Origin: Bacteroidia bacterium
Lineage (GTDB): Bacteria > Bacteroidota > Bacteroidia > J057
Reading direction: 5' to 3'
Length of the DNA: 64,000 bases
Assembly: GCA_019695295.1 (NCBI GenBank)
Contig: JAIBAH010000012.1
Location: 1-64,000, forward strand
In this document: positions 1-9,396 of the stretch, piece after piece
Position numbering within the stretch: the first letter of the stretch is position 1
Layout of the letters: each line of letters starts with the position of its first letter
The notes under the pieces: generated by a model
Told to the model about the DNA's origin: nothing
The model's input: the letters and a program-made list of their open reading frames with translations, nothing else
Database searches by the model: none
Position numbers and translations under genes: made by a program

Positions 1-3000
1 CAGGTGGTGATTAATGAATATACCGCCGCAAATTATAACGATTACGCCACAGGAGCAGGAGATTTCAGAGATTGGATAGAACTATACAATACCGGAGCGG
101 CAGCCGCAAATATTGGCGGATACTATCTGTCTGACGATGTTGCTAATCCTATGAAATGGCAGATTCCCGCAGCAGTATCTATTCCGGCAAATGGCAGAAT
201 GATTTTTTTCGCTTCCGGAGACAACGGATTATTTGGAACCGAATATCATACCAATTTCAAACTTACTCAGTCCAAAAATGAAGACATTGTACTCGCTGAC
301 GCTGCCGGTGTAATCCTTGATCAGATATCCCCCATGCAGCGGCTTCGTTCCAATCACTCTGCCGGAAGGCTCACAGATGGTGGAGCAACCTGGGGCGTTT
401 TCAACAACCCTACTCCCAACGCAGCCAATACAGGAGGCTTTGTGGGTTATACACCGAAACCGGTGATGGATGTAGCTCCAGGATTTTATGCTGCGGCTCA
501 AAATGTTACCATTACCTGTTCAGACCCAACCGTTGAAATTCGCTATACTACTAACGGTCAGGCTCCAACGGCTACTTCTACCTTATATACCGGACCGATA
601 GCCGTAAATACTACTACCGCTATTCGGGCTGCGGCTTATCCTACCGACCCTACCTATCTTCGCGGATTTATTGAAACCAATACTTACTTTATCAATGTAA
701 GCCATACCATGAATGTAATTTCTGTATGTGGTAATTACACCTCTTTATTCGGTGGAAATGATATCGTTTCCAGTTTTGAGTTGTTTGACGACGATACGCC
801 GACACATACATTTTTACATGAAGGGGACGGAGATATGCGCCCGCATGGAAATGACTCCTGGGCTTTTCCTCAGAAAGGAATCCGTTTTTTTCCGAGAGAT
901 GAGTACGGATATGAAAATAATATTGAGCATAAAATCTTCAATACCTCTACAAGAGATGAATTTAACTGTTTGATTATTAAAGCAGGAGCTTCTGATAATT
1001 ACCCTTTTGCCACCACTCAGAACGGATTGCAGAGTTGTCATCTCAGAGATGTATTCTGTCAGACCCTTGCATTAGAGCACGGAATCAATCTGGATGGTAG
1101 AAAGTATGAGCCTTGTGTACTCTATGTAAACGGGCAGTATTGGGGATTATACGAAATGCGTGAGAGAGTGGACAGTGATTTTACGGAATACTATTATAAT
1201 CAAAGCAAAAAAGATGTGGATATTATCCGTTTCTGGGGAGGCTTAATTGTAGATGAAGGAAGTCCCGCAGACTGGAACGCGCTCTATAATTATATCATGA
1301 ATAACAGCATGACCGTTCCGGCAAATTATGCTTATGTGGAAAACGAACTCGACTTTATGAGTTTGATAGATAATTTTATCCTCAATACCTATGTCAATAA
1401 CTCCGACTGGCTAAACTGGAATACAGCATGGTGGAGAGGAAGAAAGGATACCCCCAATACTCCCAAAGTAAAATGGAAATACTGGATGTGGGATCAGGAT
1501 AATACCTGGGACTTAGGCGAAAACTTTACCGGATTACCTTCTACCGGATTTCAGAATGACCCCTGTGAGGTTACAAACCTTCCTCAGTTTCAGAATGCAG
1601 GCCCCAATGAAGGGCATGTCGATATTTTTAACCGTCTGATGATGAATGACAACTTCAAGGCAATGTATGTAAATCGTCTTGCAGACCTTTTAAATACTAC
1701 TCTGAGCTGTGATACTCTGGACGCACACTTTTTCCGGATTGTGAATCGCATGACTCCCGAAATGCCCAATCAAATTGCAAGATGGGGAGGCTCAATGGCT
1801 CAGTGGCAGGCCAATCTCGTGAATATCCGCGATCAGTGGACAGGGAAATGTGCACTGATTGATACACAGGCAGTAGATTGCTATGAAGTCTCCGGTCCTT
1901 TCCCGATTACAGTTGGTGTTACCCCTCCCAACAGCGGAACAGTGACCGTGAGTACCCTTACTCCGGCTGCTTTCCCCTATACCGGAGAGTATTTCGGTGG
2001 GATTAATTTGCCGTTTCTCGCTACACCCGGACCCGGATGGATGTTCGATTACTGGGAAGTAATTCAGGATACGCTCCTGCCTGCCTATACGATTAACGAC
2101 GACAGTGTCGCAATTTATGCGGATAGCCCGGCTACCCTCATAGCCCATTTTAAATCATTATTCGGAATTATTAATAATGATACAAGTGTTTGTGATGGCG
2201 GAAACTTTGTTTTAGTGGTTCAGGGAGGCAATAATTACAACTGGACTACCACTACAAGCAGCACAAGTCTCGGAACAGGTCAGACTTTGGTCGTTTCCCC
2301 TACTGCTACCACCTCCTATATCTGTACTTCAAGCGTAGGGGCTGATACTGTGACGATAACGGTGAACGTTACGCCTCAGGTAAGTCTGGGTGAGGACAAA
2401 CAGTTCTGCGATGTAGCCTCTTCTGTAATTACCCCTCAGTTTGCCGGTGGAATTCCTTTCGGTATGACTTTCTCTTGGCAGGACGGAAGTGCAACTACTA
2501 CTTATAATGCTACCACTACGGGCACTTATACCCTTACAGTGGACAATAACGGATGTTCAGCAACTGACGCTGCTGATTATGTATTCAGTACAACTCCTTC
2601 GGTTAATTTAGGTGCAGACGTTTTGGATTGTAATGGACTGACGGGAATGAACCTCGACGCCGGATTTGTAGGGGGAGCGACCTATCAGTGGCAGGACGGC
2701 TCAGCCCTCAGTACTTATAGCGTTGTGAATTCCGGGGTTTACTGGGTTACCGTAAATAATCAGGGATGTATTGACAGAGATACCATAAATATCGTTCTGA
2801 GTCAGACACCTGTGGTGAATCTGGGTCCGGATGCTATCATTTGTGATGGCACTGCGGTTGTATCCCTTTCCGCTCAGTATTTCCCAACGGCTACCTACTT
2901 ATGGCAGGACGGCTCTTCCGAACCTGATTATACCGTTCAGGTTTCAGGTACTTACTTTGTACTCGCAGACAATCAGGGCTGTAAAGCCTCCGATACAGTT

Positions 3001-3738
3001 TCTTTAATTATCGGTACTCCACCGGCTGCGGATTTAGGTCCGGACAGAGACCTTTGCCCCGGCAAGGAAATTGTGCTGAGTGTAGTGCAGCCTCAGGTGA
3101 ATGCTACCTGGCAGGACGGCTCTGAATATCTTCAGTATTATGTGAAAAATCCGGGTACTTATTATGTTGAAGTAGTAAATACTCAGGGATGTATCAACCG
3201 GGATACCGTTGTCATTACCATGAGCCCTTTGAATACCTTTGAGCTAGGCAACGATGTTTCAATCTGCTTTGGGGATTCAGTCGTGCTAAACCCGGTAGTT
3301 CCGGTCGGTTCTGTCTATTTATGGAGTATGAATGACGCTCCCAATCAGCCGGTTACCATCAAAGAAGCGGGAGTATATGAAATTGAAGTAATTTATGAAG
3401 GTTGTAGAGTAGAGGATAAAATGGAAGTAACTGTTACAGACTGTAAAACCTGTCATGTATATACTCCGAGTGCATTTACACCTAACGGAGATGGCTATAA
3501 TGACGTATTCAGCCTGGGCTCAAATTGTCAGGTTGGAGGTGCTTTTTCTTTCAGTATTTACAACCGTTATGGCGTAAAAGTATTTGAAACGGCTTCCATT
3601 ACAGAAGTATGGGATGGAAAAGTAAAAGGCGCTGACGCTCCTGAAGGAGTTTATACTTTCCGGTTAGATTGTAACCTGATTGATGAAGGTACTGAAAAAA
3701 GATTTCAGCAAGGCGGTACAATTACTCTGGTAAGATAA
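1..3738 (+). CDS. CotH-type T9SS cargo, 5' truncated
   Basis: The reading frame is open at the left edge, so the true start lies upstream. Order of domains visible: a lamin-tail (LTD) domain (about residues 1-140), a chitobiase C-terminal-like module (about 150-225, with IRYTTNG), a CotH kinase-like domain (about 235-620), a short InlB-B-like segment (about 630-715), then five Ig/PKD-like repeats of about 75-80 residues, each opening with LGxD...C and most carrying WQDGS. It ends in a gliding-motility-type C-terminal domain (FTPNGDGYNDVF, about 1155-1244), the type B T9SS sorting signal. It is therefore expected to be exported across the outer membrane and held at or released from the cell surface. 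CotH family members in spores phosphorylate proteins; whether this one is an active kinase is not shown here. A strong terminator follows the stop codon. Confidence 0.88.
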   Translation, partial: QVVINEYTAANYNDYATGAGDFRDWIELYNTGAAAANIGGYYLSDDVANPMKWQIPAAVSIPANGRMIFFASGDNGLFGTEYHTNFKLTQSKNEDIVLADAAGVILDQISPMQRLRSNHSAGRLTDGGATWGVFNNPTPNAANTGGFVGYTPKPVMDVAPGFYAAAQNVTITCSDPTVEIRYTTNGQAPTATSTLYTGPIAVNTTTAIRAAAYPTDPTYLRGFIETNTYFINVSHTMNVISVCGNYTSLFGGNDIVSSFELFDDDTPTHTFLHEGDGDMRPHGNDSWAFPQKGIRFFPRDEYGYENNIEHKIFNTSTRDEFNCLIIKAGASDNYPFATTQNGLQSCHLRDVFCQTLALEHGINLDGRKYEPCVLYVNGQYWGLYEMRERVDSDFTEYYYNQSKKDVDIIRFWGGLIVDEGSPADWNALYNYIMNNSMTVPANYAYVENELDFMSLIDNFILNTYVNNSDWLNWNTAWWRGRKDTPNTPKVKWKYWMWDQDNTWDLGENFTGLPSTGFQNDPCEVTNLPQFQNAGPNEGHVDIFNRLMMNDNFKAMYVNRLADLLNTTLSCDTLDAHFFRIVNRMTPEMPNQIARWGGSMAQWQANLVNIRDQWTGKCALIDTQAVDCYEVSGPFPITVGVTPPNSGTVTVSTLTPAAFPYTGEYFGGINLPFLATPGPGWMFDYWEVIQDTLLPAYTINDDSVAIYADSPATLIAHFKSLFGIINNDTSVCDGGNFVLVVQGGNNYNWTTTTSSTSLGTGQTLVVSPTATTSYICTSSVGADTVTITVNVTPQVSLGEDKQFCDVASSVITPQFAGGIPFGMTFSWQDGSATTTYNATTTGTYTLTVDNNGCSATDAADYVFSTTPSVNLGADVLDCNGLTGMNLDAGFVGGATYQWQDGSALSTYSVVNSGVYWVTVNNQGCIDRDTINIVLSQTPVVNLGPDAIICDGTAVVSLSAQYFPTATYLWQDGSSEPDYTVQVSGTYFVLADNQGCKASDTVSLIIGTPPAADLGPDRDLCPGKEIVLSVVQPQVNATWQDGSEYLQYYVKNPGTYYVEVVNTQGCINRDTVVITMSPLNTFELGNDVSICFGDSVVLNPVVPVGSVYLWSMNDAPNQPVTIKEAGVYEIEVIYEGCRVEDKMEVTVTDCKTCHVYTPSAFTPNGDGYNDVFSLGSNCQVGGAFSFSIYNRYGVKVFETASITEVWDGKVKGADAPEGVYTFRLDCNLIDEGTEKRFQQGGTITLVR

Positions 3739-3771
3739 AAGTCAAACCGATAGATAATACGGATTAAAATC

Positions 3772-3800
3772 AAAACGGCAGGGTTAAATCCTGCCGTTTT
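3772..3800 (+). terminator. Rho-independent terminator
   Basis: An 11-bp perfect stem (AAAACGGCAGG with CCTGCCGTTTT) around a 7-nt loop, with T residues on the 3' arm, 34 nt after the CotH-type gene stop. The A-rich left arm would also let it work from the opposite strand. Confidence 0.85.
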
Positions 3801-3988
3801 TACATTAAACACCTGAGTTACATAGAAAAGAGCTTAATCCAAAACTGAGTATAAAAGTATGAAAGAGTTATACAAAGTAACCATTTCAATCTCAATTGCA
3901 TTTTTTGGGGAACTGCATTTCCGGAAGTATCGTTTATCTGAAAACGTTGCATTTCTGAACGAAAGGACTTTCCCTGATACAGAAAAAT

Positions 3989-4231
3989 CTACGGAAAAAT
4001 AGTCAACTGAACCTTCATCTCTACTTTTTTCCCCTTTAGCAGAATAAAATTGGATGCTTTAAATAGTTCTTTCTGAAGCAACCTGATTTTCTCTTCTTCT
4101 GCTTTTTGTTTTTCTTCATCCGGAACAGTAAGATTGTTTTCATGATGTTTGATTAATACATGAAAAATCCGGGTAATAATATCAAGAGCTTCCCCGTTTT
4201 CAAAGTTTCCCTGAATGATTTCGCTATTCAT
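3989..4231 (-). CDS. Small hypothetical protein downstream of icd
   Basis: An 80-residue charged protein, largely predicted helical, with an EEKQKAEEEKIRLLQKE stretch that could form a short coiled coil. It has no signal peptide or membrane segment. It begins 11 nt after the icd stop on the same strand, so it is probably the second gene of an icd transcript. I do not recognise the family. The close spacing and soluble, charged composition support it as real, but short length keeps the call moderate. Confidence 0.5.
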   Translation of the reverse strand: MNSEIIQGNFENGEALDIITRIFHVLIKHHENNLTVPDEEKQKAEEEKIRLLQKELFKASNFILLKGKKVEMKVQLTIFP

Positions 4232-4242
4232 TGCTTTATGAT

Positions 4243-5679
4243 TTATTGTCCCTGTCCAAGCGAGAACGCGGCTATTCCGTCAAAAGCATACAGATTTTCC
4301 GTTTTTATTGTATCAATTTTATGACTGATTGCATTGGTGAGCAGCTGAATTATGTCATTTCCGCTGATACTACTGTTTTCATCTGATTTAAAACGACATC
4401 TCCAGTGATCGGTACAGAAAGTTTCTTCAAATCCCTCAGGCCATACTTTTATCCCCCGGTTCGTAATCATAGAAAGCTTCAGGTTCTGAGTTTCCATCAT
4501 TTTTGCCTTTTCTGCCAACTCATCAGGATTTGTACCGCTCCAGTGAACAAATATATCTACCCCAACCAGCGATTTCTTTGCGGGTGCTTTTCTTTGGTAT
4601 TTTGGTAAACGAATAATCGAGTCTTTCAGATATTGTACTCCTTTTAGTTTTTCCGGAGTCTTGCCCAGATTGGCAATCACAGCATCCGCAAATTCCATTG
4701 TCCCTACTTTTTGTTTACTTACGTTTTCCTTATAGATATCAGAAGTATGAATCCCGTCTTCGATAGTTTTCAGCCATGCATTGTGGATTTTTTCGGCAAC
4801 TTCTGTCTGTCCGATATGAATCAGCATCATTACCGCTCCCTGAAGTAATCCCGAAGGGTTTGCAATTCCTTTGCCTGCAATGTCCGGTGCTGAACCGTGA
4901 ATGGCTTCAAACATTGCACATTGGTCACCTACATTTGCTGACCCTGCAAGGCCTACGGACCCTGTAATCTGAGCCGCTACATCCGACAAAATATCACCAT
5001 AAAGGTTGGGCATGACAATTACATCGAATTGCTCGGGGGTGTCCGCTACTTTTGCTGCCCCGATATCAATAATCCAGTGTTCATTCTGAATTTCAGGATA
5101 TTCTTTTGCTATTTCATTGAAAACCCGGTGAAAGAGCCCGTCTGTCTGCTTCATGATATTGTCTTTTGTAAAGCAGGTTACTTTTTTTCGCCCATACATT
5201 CTTGCATATTCAAAAGCATACCTTACAATTTTCTCACACCCGGGACGACTAATGAGTTTCAGGCACTGTACTACTTCATCCGTTTGCTGATGTTCTATTC
5301 CTGCATATAAATCTTCTTCATTTTCCCGTATGATTACAATATCCATCTGAGGATGCTTTGTCTTTACATAAGGATGAAGGCTCACGCAGGGTCTTATGTT
5401 TGAGTATAATCCGAGAAACTTCCGGGTCGTTACATTCAGGCTTTTGTATCCTCCGCCCTGAGGGGTTGTAATCGGAGCTTTCAGAAAGACTTTATTATTC
5501 CTGATTACATCCCAGGATGATTTTTCGATTCCTGAGGTATTCCCCGATAGGTAAACTTTTTCCCCGACTTCGATTTCATCCACCTCAATTTTAGCACCTG
5601 CTGCAAGTAGAATTCTTAGTGTAGCATCCATAATCTCCGGGCCGATTCCGTCCCCTTTGGCAACTGTGATTCTTGTCAT
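4243..5679 (-). CDS. icd: NADP-dependent isocitrate dehydrogenase
   Basis: Catalyses oxidative decarboxylation of isocitrate to 2-oxoglutarate in the cytosolic TCA cycle. At 478 residues it matches the long Thermus/Rickettsia-type enzyme rather than the roughly 415-residue E. coli form. Seen: the substrate loop around S80, N82, R86 and R96 (YKSLNVTTRKFLGLYSNIRP), the RENEEDLYAGIEH segment (118-130), the metal-binding NLYGDILSD motif, and the cofactor-binding EAIHGSAPDIAGKGIANP region. About 110 residues after the core form the extra C-terminal domain of this subclass. Cofactor preference for NADP is inferred from the subclass. The small gene just downstream is probably co-transcribed. Confidence 0.93.
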   Translation of the reverse strand: MTRITVAKGDGIGPEIMDATLRILLAAGAKIEVDEIEVGEKVYLSGNTSGIEKSSWDVIRNNKVFLKAPITTPQGGGYKSLNVTTRKFLGLYSNIRPCVSLHPYVKTKHPQMDIVIIRENEEDLYAGIEHQQTDEVVQCLKLISRPGCEKIVRYAFEYARMYGRKKVTCFTKDNIMKQTDGLFHRVFNEIAKEYPEIQNEHWIIDIGAAKVADTPEQFDVIVMPNLYGDILSDVAAQITGSVGLAGSANVGDQCAMFEAIHGSAPDIAGKGIANPSGLLQGAVMMLIHIGQTEVAEKIHNAWLKTIEDGIHTSDIYKENVSKQKVGTMEFADAVIANLGKTPEKLKGVQYLKDSIIRLPKYQRKAPAKKSLVGVDIFVHWSGTNPDELAEKAKMMETQNLKLSMITNRGIKVWPEGFEETFCTDHWRCRFKSDENSSISGNDIIQLLTNAISHKIDTIKTENLYAFDGIAAFSLGQGQ

Positions 5680-5736
5680 ATATTTGTTAGTTTAATTGAA
5701 AATTTACGTTTTGTAATCTGCATCTTTAAAATTGGA

Positions 5737-6498
5737 TTAAAGGATGCTTTTATCCAGCTTATCCTCTCCATGCTTATAGTGTTCATGCGTTATCACTGGG
5801 GGAATATTTTTCGGCTTCATTCTCAACTGAAGTATGCCTACAAAGATAGAAAATGCCATTGCAAAATAAATATACCCCTTGGGAATTTCCACTTCAAAGC
5901 CCTCTGCTACCAGCGTAGAACCAATCAGCAAAAGGAAGGCAAGTGCCTGCATTTTGAAGCCGGGGTGCTTATTGATAAACCCACTGATTGGCTCCGCTGC
6001 AAACAACATAATGATGATGGTAATAACCACTGCGGCATACATTACCCATACCGATTGTACCATTCCTACAGCGGTGATGATAGAGTCTATCGAAAATATA
6101 ACGTCAAGCAGCAAAATCTGTAAAATTACCTGAAGGAAGGTAACCGATTTGATTTTTCCCGAAACATCCCCCTCTTCTCCTTCCATTTTATGATAGATTT
6201 CCTTTGTACTCTTGAATAATAAAAATACTCCTCCGCCAATCAGCACCAAATCCTTGCCTGAAAAATTGTTTTCTAAAACGGAAAACAACGTAATATCCAG
6301 CTTCATGATGTAGGATATCGCCATGAGTAAAAATACTCTGCTCACAGCTGCAACGGCTAACCCGATTTGTCTTGCTTTCTTCTGCTGATTGAGCGGTAGT
6401 CTGGAAGCAAGAATAGAAATGAAGATGATGTTGTCGATTCCCAGTACTATTTCGAGTGCAATCAGACTAATCAGTGAAATAATGTTTTGATAATCCAT
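5737..6498 (-). CDS. TerC family integral membrane protein
   Basis: A 253-residue polytopic inner membrane protein with about seven hydrophobic segments. The two signature acidic repeats are present: EIVLGIDNIIFISILASRLP near the N-terminus and LLDVIFSIDSIITAVGM in the middle, the internal duplication typical of TerC/YkoY/Alx proteins. Family members are linked to metal ion homeostasis, notably manganese export and metalation of exported enzymes; tellurite resistance is the historical name and is not implied. The gene is divergent from the LysR regulator, with a 105-nt AT-rich gap. The 57 nt before icd do not rule out co-transcription with it. Confidence 0.9.
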   Translation of the reverse strand: MDYQNIISLISLIALEIVLGIDNIIFISILASRLPLNQQKKARQIGLAVAAVSRVFLLMAISYIMKLDITLFSVLENNFSGKDLVLIGGGVFLLFKSTKEIYHKMEGEEGDVSGKIKSVTFLQVILQILLLDVIFSIDSIITAVGMVQSVWVMYAAVVITIIIMLFAAEPISGFINKHPGFKMQALAFLLLIGSTLVAEGFEVEIPKGYIYFAMAFSIFVGILQLRMKPKNIPPVITHEHYKHGEDKLDKSIL

Positions 6499-6603
6499 AA
6501 AAATATGTGAATTTTACAAACTTAAAATTTGGCGCTGCAAAATTATGGTAATTATATCATATATTTTTATTTATATTTTCAATAAGTATCATTAATAATA
6601 TTT

Positions 6604-7515
6604 ATGAACTACACCTTACATCAATTACAGATTTTTTTAAAAGTAACACAAACCGGAAGCATAACCAAAGCGGCAGAGGAACTACACCTGACTCAGCCTG
6701 CGGTTTCCATTCAGCTAAAAAATCTTCAGGATCAGTTTGACATTCCGCTTACAGAAGTAATCAAAAGAAAACTTTTTATAACAGATTTTGGGATGGAAAT
6801 TGCCCGGGCTGCCGAAGCTATTTTGAATGAAGTCTATGCAATCAACTATAAAACGCTGGCTTATAAAGGGAAAATGAGTGGCCGGCTTAAAATTTCGGTA
6901 GTCTCTACCGGAAAGTACATAGTACCTTATCTGATTACGGATTTCATGAAAACGTATGGGGATATTGAACTTATTCTGGATGTAACCAATAAAACACAGG
7001 TAATCAAAAGTCTGGAAAATAATGAAATAGATTTTGCGCTACTGTCTGTTATGCCTGAAAAGCTAATGCTCGGAAAAATCGCTATGATGAATAACGAGTT
7101 GTTTCTGATAGCAAACCGGGATTTTGAAACTACAGGGAATGAATATGACCCTCATATTTTGGAATCTTTACCTTTGATTTACAGAGAAAATGGTTCTGCA
7201 ACCCGTCAGCTGATGGAGAATTTTATAGAAATGAGCGGACTTATCGTAAGTAAAAAAATAGAACTCACTTCCAACGAAGCGGTAAAGCAGGCTGTACTTG
7301 CAGGATTAGGCTGCTCTATCATGCCGTTAATCGGGGTAAAAAACGAGTTGTTAAATGGTTCTCTGAAGATTGTTCCTGTTAAAGGGCTTCCAATTGTAAC
7401 GGTATGGAACCTGGTATGGATGAAACAGAAAAAGTTCTCGCCGGTAGCCACAGCGTTTCGTCATTATATTATGCTTCATCATGAGCAAATCATGAAAAAA
7501 CATTTTTCGATTTAA
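6604..7515 (+). CDS. LysR family transcriptional regulator
   Basis: A 303-residue protein with the N-terminal winged helix-turn-helix typical of LysR (MNYTLHQLQIFLKVTQTGSITKAAEELHLTQPAVSIQLKNL pattern over residues 1-41) and a periplasmic-binding-protein-like effector domain from about residue 90. It resembles the CysB/CbbR branch, where effectors are small metabolites, but the ligand cannot be read from sequence. LysR regulators often control the divergent neighbour, which here is the TerC gene; the shared intergenic region is the natural place to look for a T-N11-A operator. A bidirectional terminator separates it from sdhB. Confidence 0.9.
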   Translation: MNYTLHQLQIFLKVTQTGSITKAAEELHLTQPAVSIQLKNLQDQFDIPLTEVIKRKLFITDFGMEIARAAEAILNEVYAINYKTLAYKGKMSGRLKISVVSTGKYIVPYLITDFMKTYGDIELILDVTNKTQVIKSLENNEIDFALLSVMPEKLMLGKIAMMNNELFLIANRDFETTGNEYDPHILESLPLIYRENGSATRQLMENFIEMSGLIVSKKIELTSNEAVKQAVLAGLGCSIMPLIGVKNELLNGSLKIVPVKGLPIVTVWNLVWMKQKKFSPVATAFRHYIMLHHEQIMKKHFSI

Positions 7516-7520
7516 TAAAA

Positions 7521-7556
7521 AACACCCGCCAAAAGTTTCTGTTTCAGGCGGGTGTT
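7521..7556. terminator. Bidirectional terminator between LysR gene and sdhB
   Basis: A 10-bp perfect stem (AACACCCGCC with GGCGGGTGTT) around a 16-nt loop. An A-run lies on its left and a T-rich run on its right, so it can end both convergent transcripts. Confidence 0.85.
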
Positions 7557-7578
7557 GATATTTTTAACCGATGAAAAA

Positions 7579-8346
7579 TTAAATCTGAACCTCAGAAAAT
7601 ATCATTGAGCGGATATAATCAGCATTCATTTTGGAAATATTCAGAATTTTAATTCCTTTTGGACATTCTGCTTCGCAGGCTCCCGTATTGGTACAGTTTC
7701 CAAAACCCGCTTCATCCATGGCTTTTACCATTTTCTGAACGCGGATATTATGTTCGGGTTGACCCTGAGGCAATATTCCCAAATGAGAGGCTTTTGCAGA
7801 AACGAAAAGCATTGCCGAAGCGTTTTTGCAGGTAGCAACGCAGGCTCCGCATCCAATACACTCCGCAGAACTCATCGCTTCATCTGCAATGGGTTTCGGA
7901 ATCAGGATTTCGTTTGCGTCTCTTGCCCCGCCGGTATTTACAGAGATAAATCCGCCGGCATGCTGAATCGTGTCAAAAGTGCTTCTGTCCACCATCAAAT
8001 CCTTGATTACCGGAAATGCTTTGGCTCTCCACGGTTCAACGTAAATGGTATCTCCATCCCTGAACTTACGCATATGCAACTGACAGGTCGTGGTCATACG
8101 GCTTGGGCCATGTGCCTGACCATTTATCATCATCCCGCAACTGCCACAGATTCCCTCTCTGCAATCATGGTCAAATGCGATGGGTTCTTCCCCTTTCCGG
8201 ACAAGCTGCTCGTTCAGCATATCAAGCATTTCCAGAAATGACATGTCCGGAGAAACACCCGATACGGGATATTCCACCATTTTACCTGCGGTTTTGGGAT
8301 TGGTTTGCCTCCAGATTTTGAGTTTTACACTAAATGTATTTTCCAT
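7579..8346 (-). CDS. sdhB: Succinate dehydrogenase iron-sulfur subunit
   Basis: The electron-transfer subunit of complex II (succinate:menaquinone oxidoreductase / fumarate reductase) on the cytoplasmic face of the inner membrane. All three cluster sites are intact: [2Fe-2S] ligands C62, C67, C70, C88 (CREGICGSC); [4Fe-4S] at C163, C166, C169 with C173; and the [3Fe-4S] set C218, C224, C228. Length (255) is normal. The usual partners sdhC and sdhA are not adjacent: the upstream neighbour is a DUF1684 gene and the downstream one is convergent. A TATCTTTG promoter core sits about 40 nt upstream, fitting independent transcription. Confidence 0.95.
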   Translation of the reverse strand: MENTFSVKLKIWRQTNPKTAGKMVEYPVSGVSPDMSFLEMLDMLNEQLVRKGEEPIAFDHDCREGICGSCGMMINGQAHGPSRMTTTCQLHMRKFRDGDTIYVEPWRAKAFPVIKDLMVDRSTFDTIQHAGGFISVNTGGARDANEILIPKPIADEAMSSAECIGCGACVATCKNASAMLFVSAKASHLGILPQGQPEHNIRVQKMVKAMDEAGFGNCTNTGACEAECPKGIKILNISKMNADYIRSMIFSEVQI

Positions 8347-8386
8347 ATATAATCAGGTGTAATTACTAATTGAATTTAAAACGGTA

Positions 8387-8394
8387 CAAAGATA
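8387..8394 (-). promoter_or_regulatory. Bacteroidota -7 element before sdhB
   Basis: On the minus strand this reads TATCTTTG, a full match to TAnnTTTG, about 40 nt before the sdhB ATG. No TTG is found at the expected 19-nt spacing, so the -33 element is weak or absent. Confidence 0.5.
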
Positions 8395-8523
8395 GAAAAA
8401 GTTTGTATTTGAATTTGTTTTTTTACGGTAAATTCAGGGAATAATTTAATGTTGTTTTTGGCGATAATTGCTCCCTGATTACCTGAATCCCTTGTTCTGC
8501 ATTGAGTTGTGGATGATTTTACG

Positions 8524-9150
8524 TTAATCTGCTTTATACATCTTCTCTCCTGCAAATAATTCTATCGAAAGCATATTTTCTGCCGGCGGAAGCGGACAAG
8601 AATATTTCTCATTATATACACAGTACGGATTGTAGGCAAAATTAAAATCCAGCATAAAGGAAGAAGGATTTTTGATTTCAACATCCAGATATCTTCCACC
8701 CCCATAAGTAGAAAGGCCGTTGGTCATATCTTTAAAAGGAATAAAATACCGGCTTTCTCCACTTCCTGTTGGCTTGTAGGCTGAGAGCTCATAATCATGT
8801 TTGAATAACTGAAACTGAATTTTTCCCACCCGGATCATTTTCTGAATTTCATTGGAAGTCGTACGCATAAAAAGCGTATCGCCTGAAGGATAAGCCTTAA
8901 AGGAAGCCTGTACTTTATAGGCTTCAGTGGGAGGGAAATAGCTTAGCCCCTTGAACTTTTGGGGTTCTGTAATGGGAGACTCTGTGGATTTTGCAAACTG
9001 ACTGTCTTTCTGAATCCGTAAATTCTGAACGGTAACGTCATAATCTGAAGGATTTTCAAAAAATAAAAACTGTACCAGTAAAATTCCGAAAAATACCACT
9101 CCGATTGCTGCCGTTATATATGTACTGCTTTTTCTGTTATTGATATCCAT
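8524..9150 (-). CDS. DUF1684 domain-containing protein
   Basis: A 208-residue protein with one N-terminal membrane anchor (about residues 11-30, TAAIGVVFFGILLVQFLFF) and a DUF1684 domain. The conserved C-terminal motif is visible as FNFAYNPYCVYNEKYSCPLPPAENML followed by the IELFAGEKMY ending. The predicted domain faces the periplasm. DUF1684 has no firmly established function; the invariant NPYC...CPLPP pattern suggests a structural or metal-binding role (inference). It lies 177 nt upstream of sdhB on the same strand, too far to assume one operon. Confidence 0.85.
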   Translation of the reverse strand: MDINNRKSSTYITAAIGVVFFGILLVQFLFFENPSDYDVTVQNLRIQKDSQFAKSTESPITEPQKFKGLSYFPPTEAYKVQASFKAYPSGDTLFMRTTSNEIQKMIRVGKIQFQLFKHDYELSAYKPTGSGESRYFIPFKDMTNGLSTYGGGRYLDVEIKNPSSFMLDFNFAYNPYCVYNEKYSCPLPPAENMLSIELFAGEKMYKAD

Positions 9151-9396
9151 TTTGTCTGATGTTTTTCCTCAAACCACTTTCAGGCCGGGGATGTTTGATG
9201 GTTACTCTTTCTCTGTTGCCGGTTCCGGTCAGGAGTGCGAAATATTTTCGGCTGATAACGGGAATTGTTTGAAGTAAAATTGAACTAATTAAAATAAATT
9301 CCGTATAAAGTCAAAAACGAAGATATCTTTTGTAAATTCAAAAACAAATTGTATCTTCGTAGGAATTTTTTTGTAAACTTTAATATACATTATAAA

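Noticed and set aside
2380-3440. Recurring TGGCAGGACGG DNA motif that might look like a DNA repeat array
   Set aside because: It is explained by the WQDGS residues of the Ig/PKD-like protein repeats; the flanks diverge as expected for old protein repeats.
3859-4002. 47-codon plus-strand frame (MKELYKVTISISIAFF...) between the CotH-type gene and the icd small gene
   Set aside because: It overlaps the end of the minus-strand small gene, has no promoter, follows a terminator and shows no family features.
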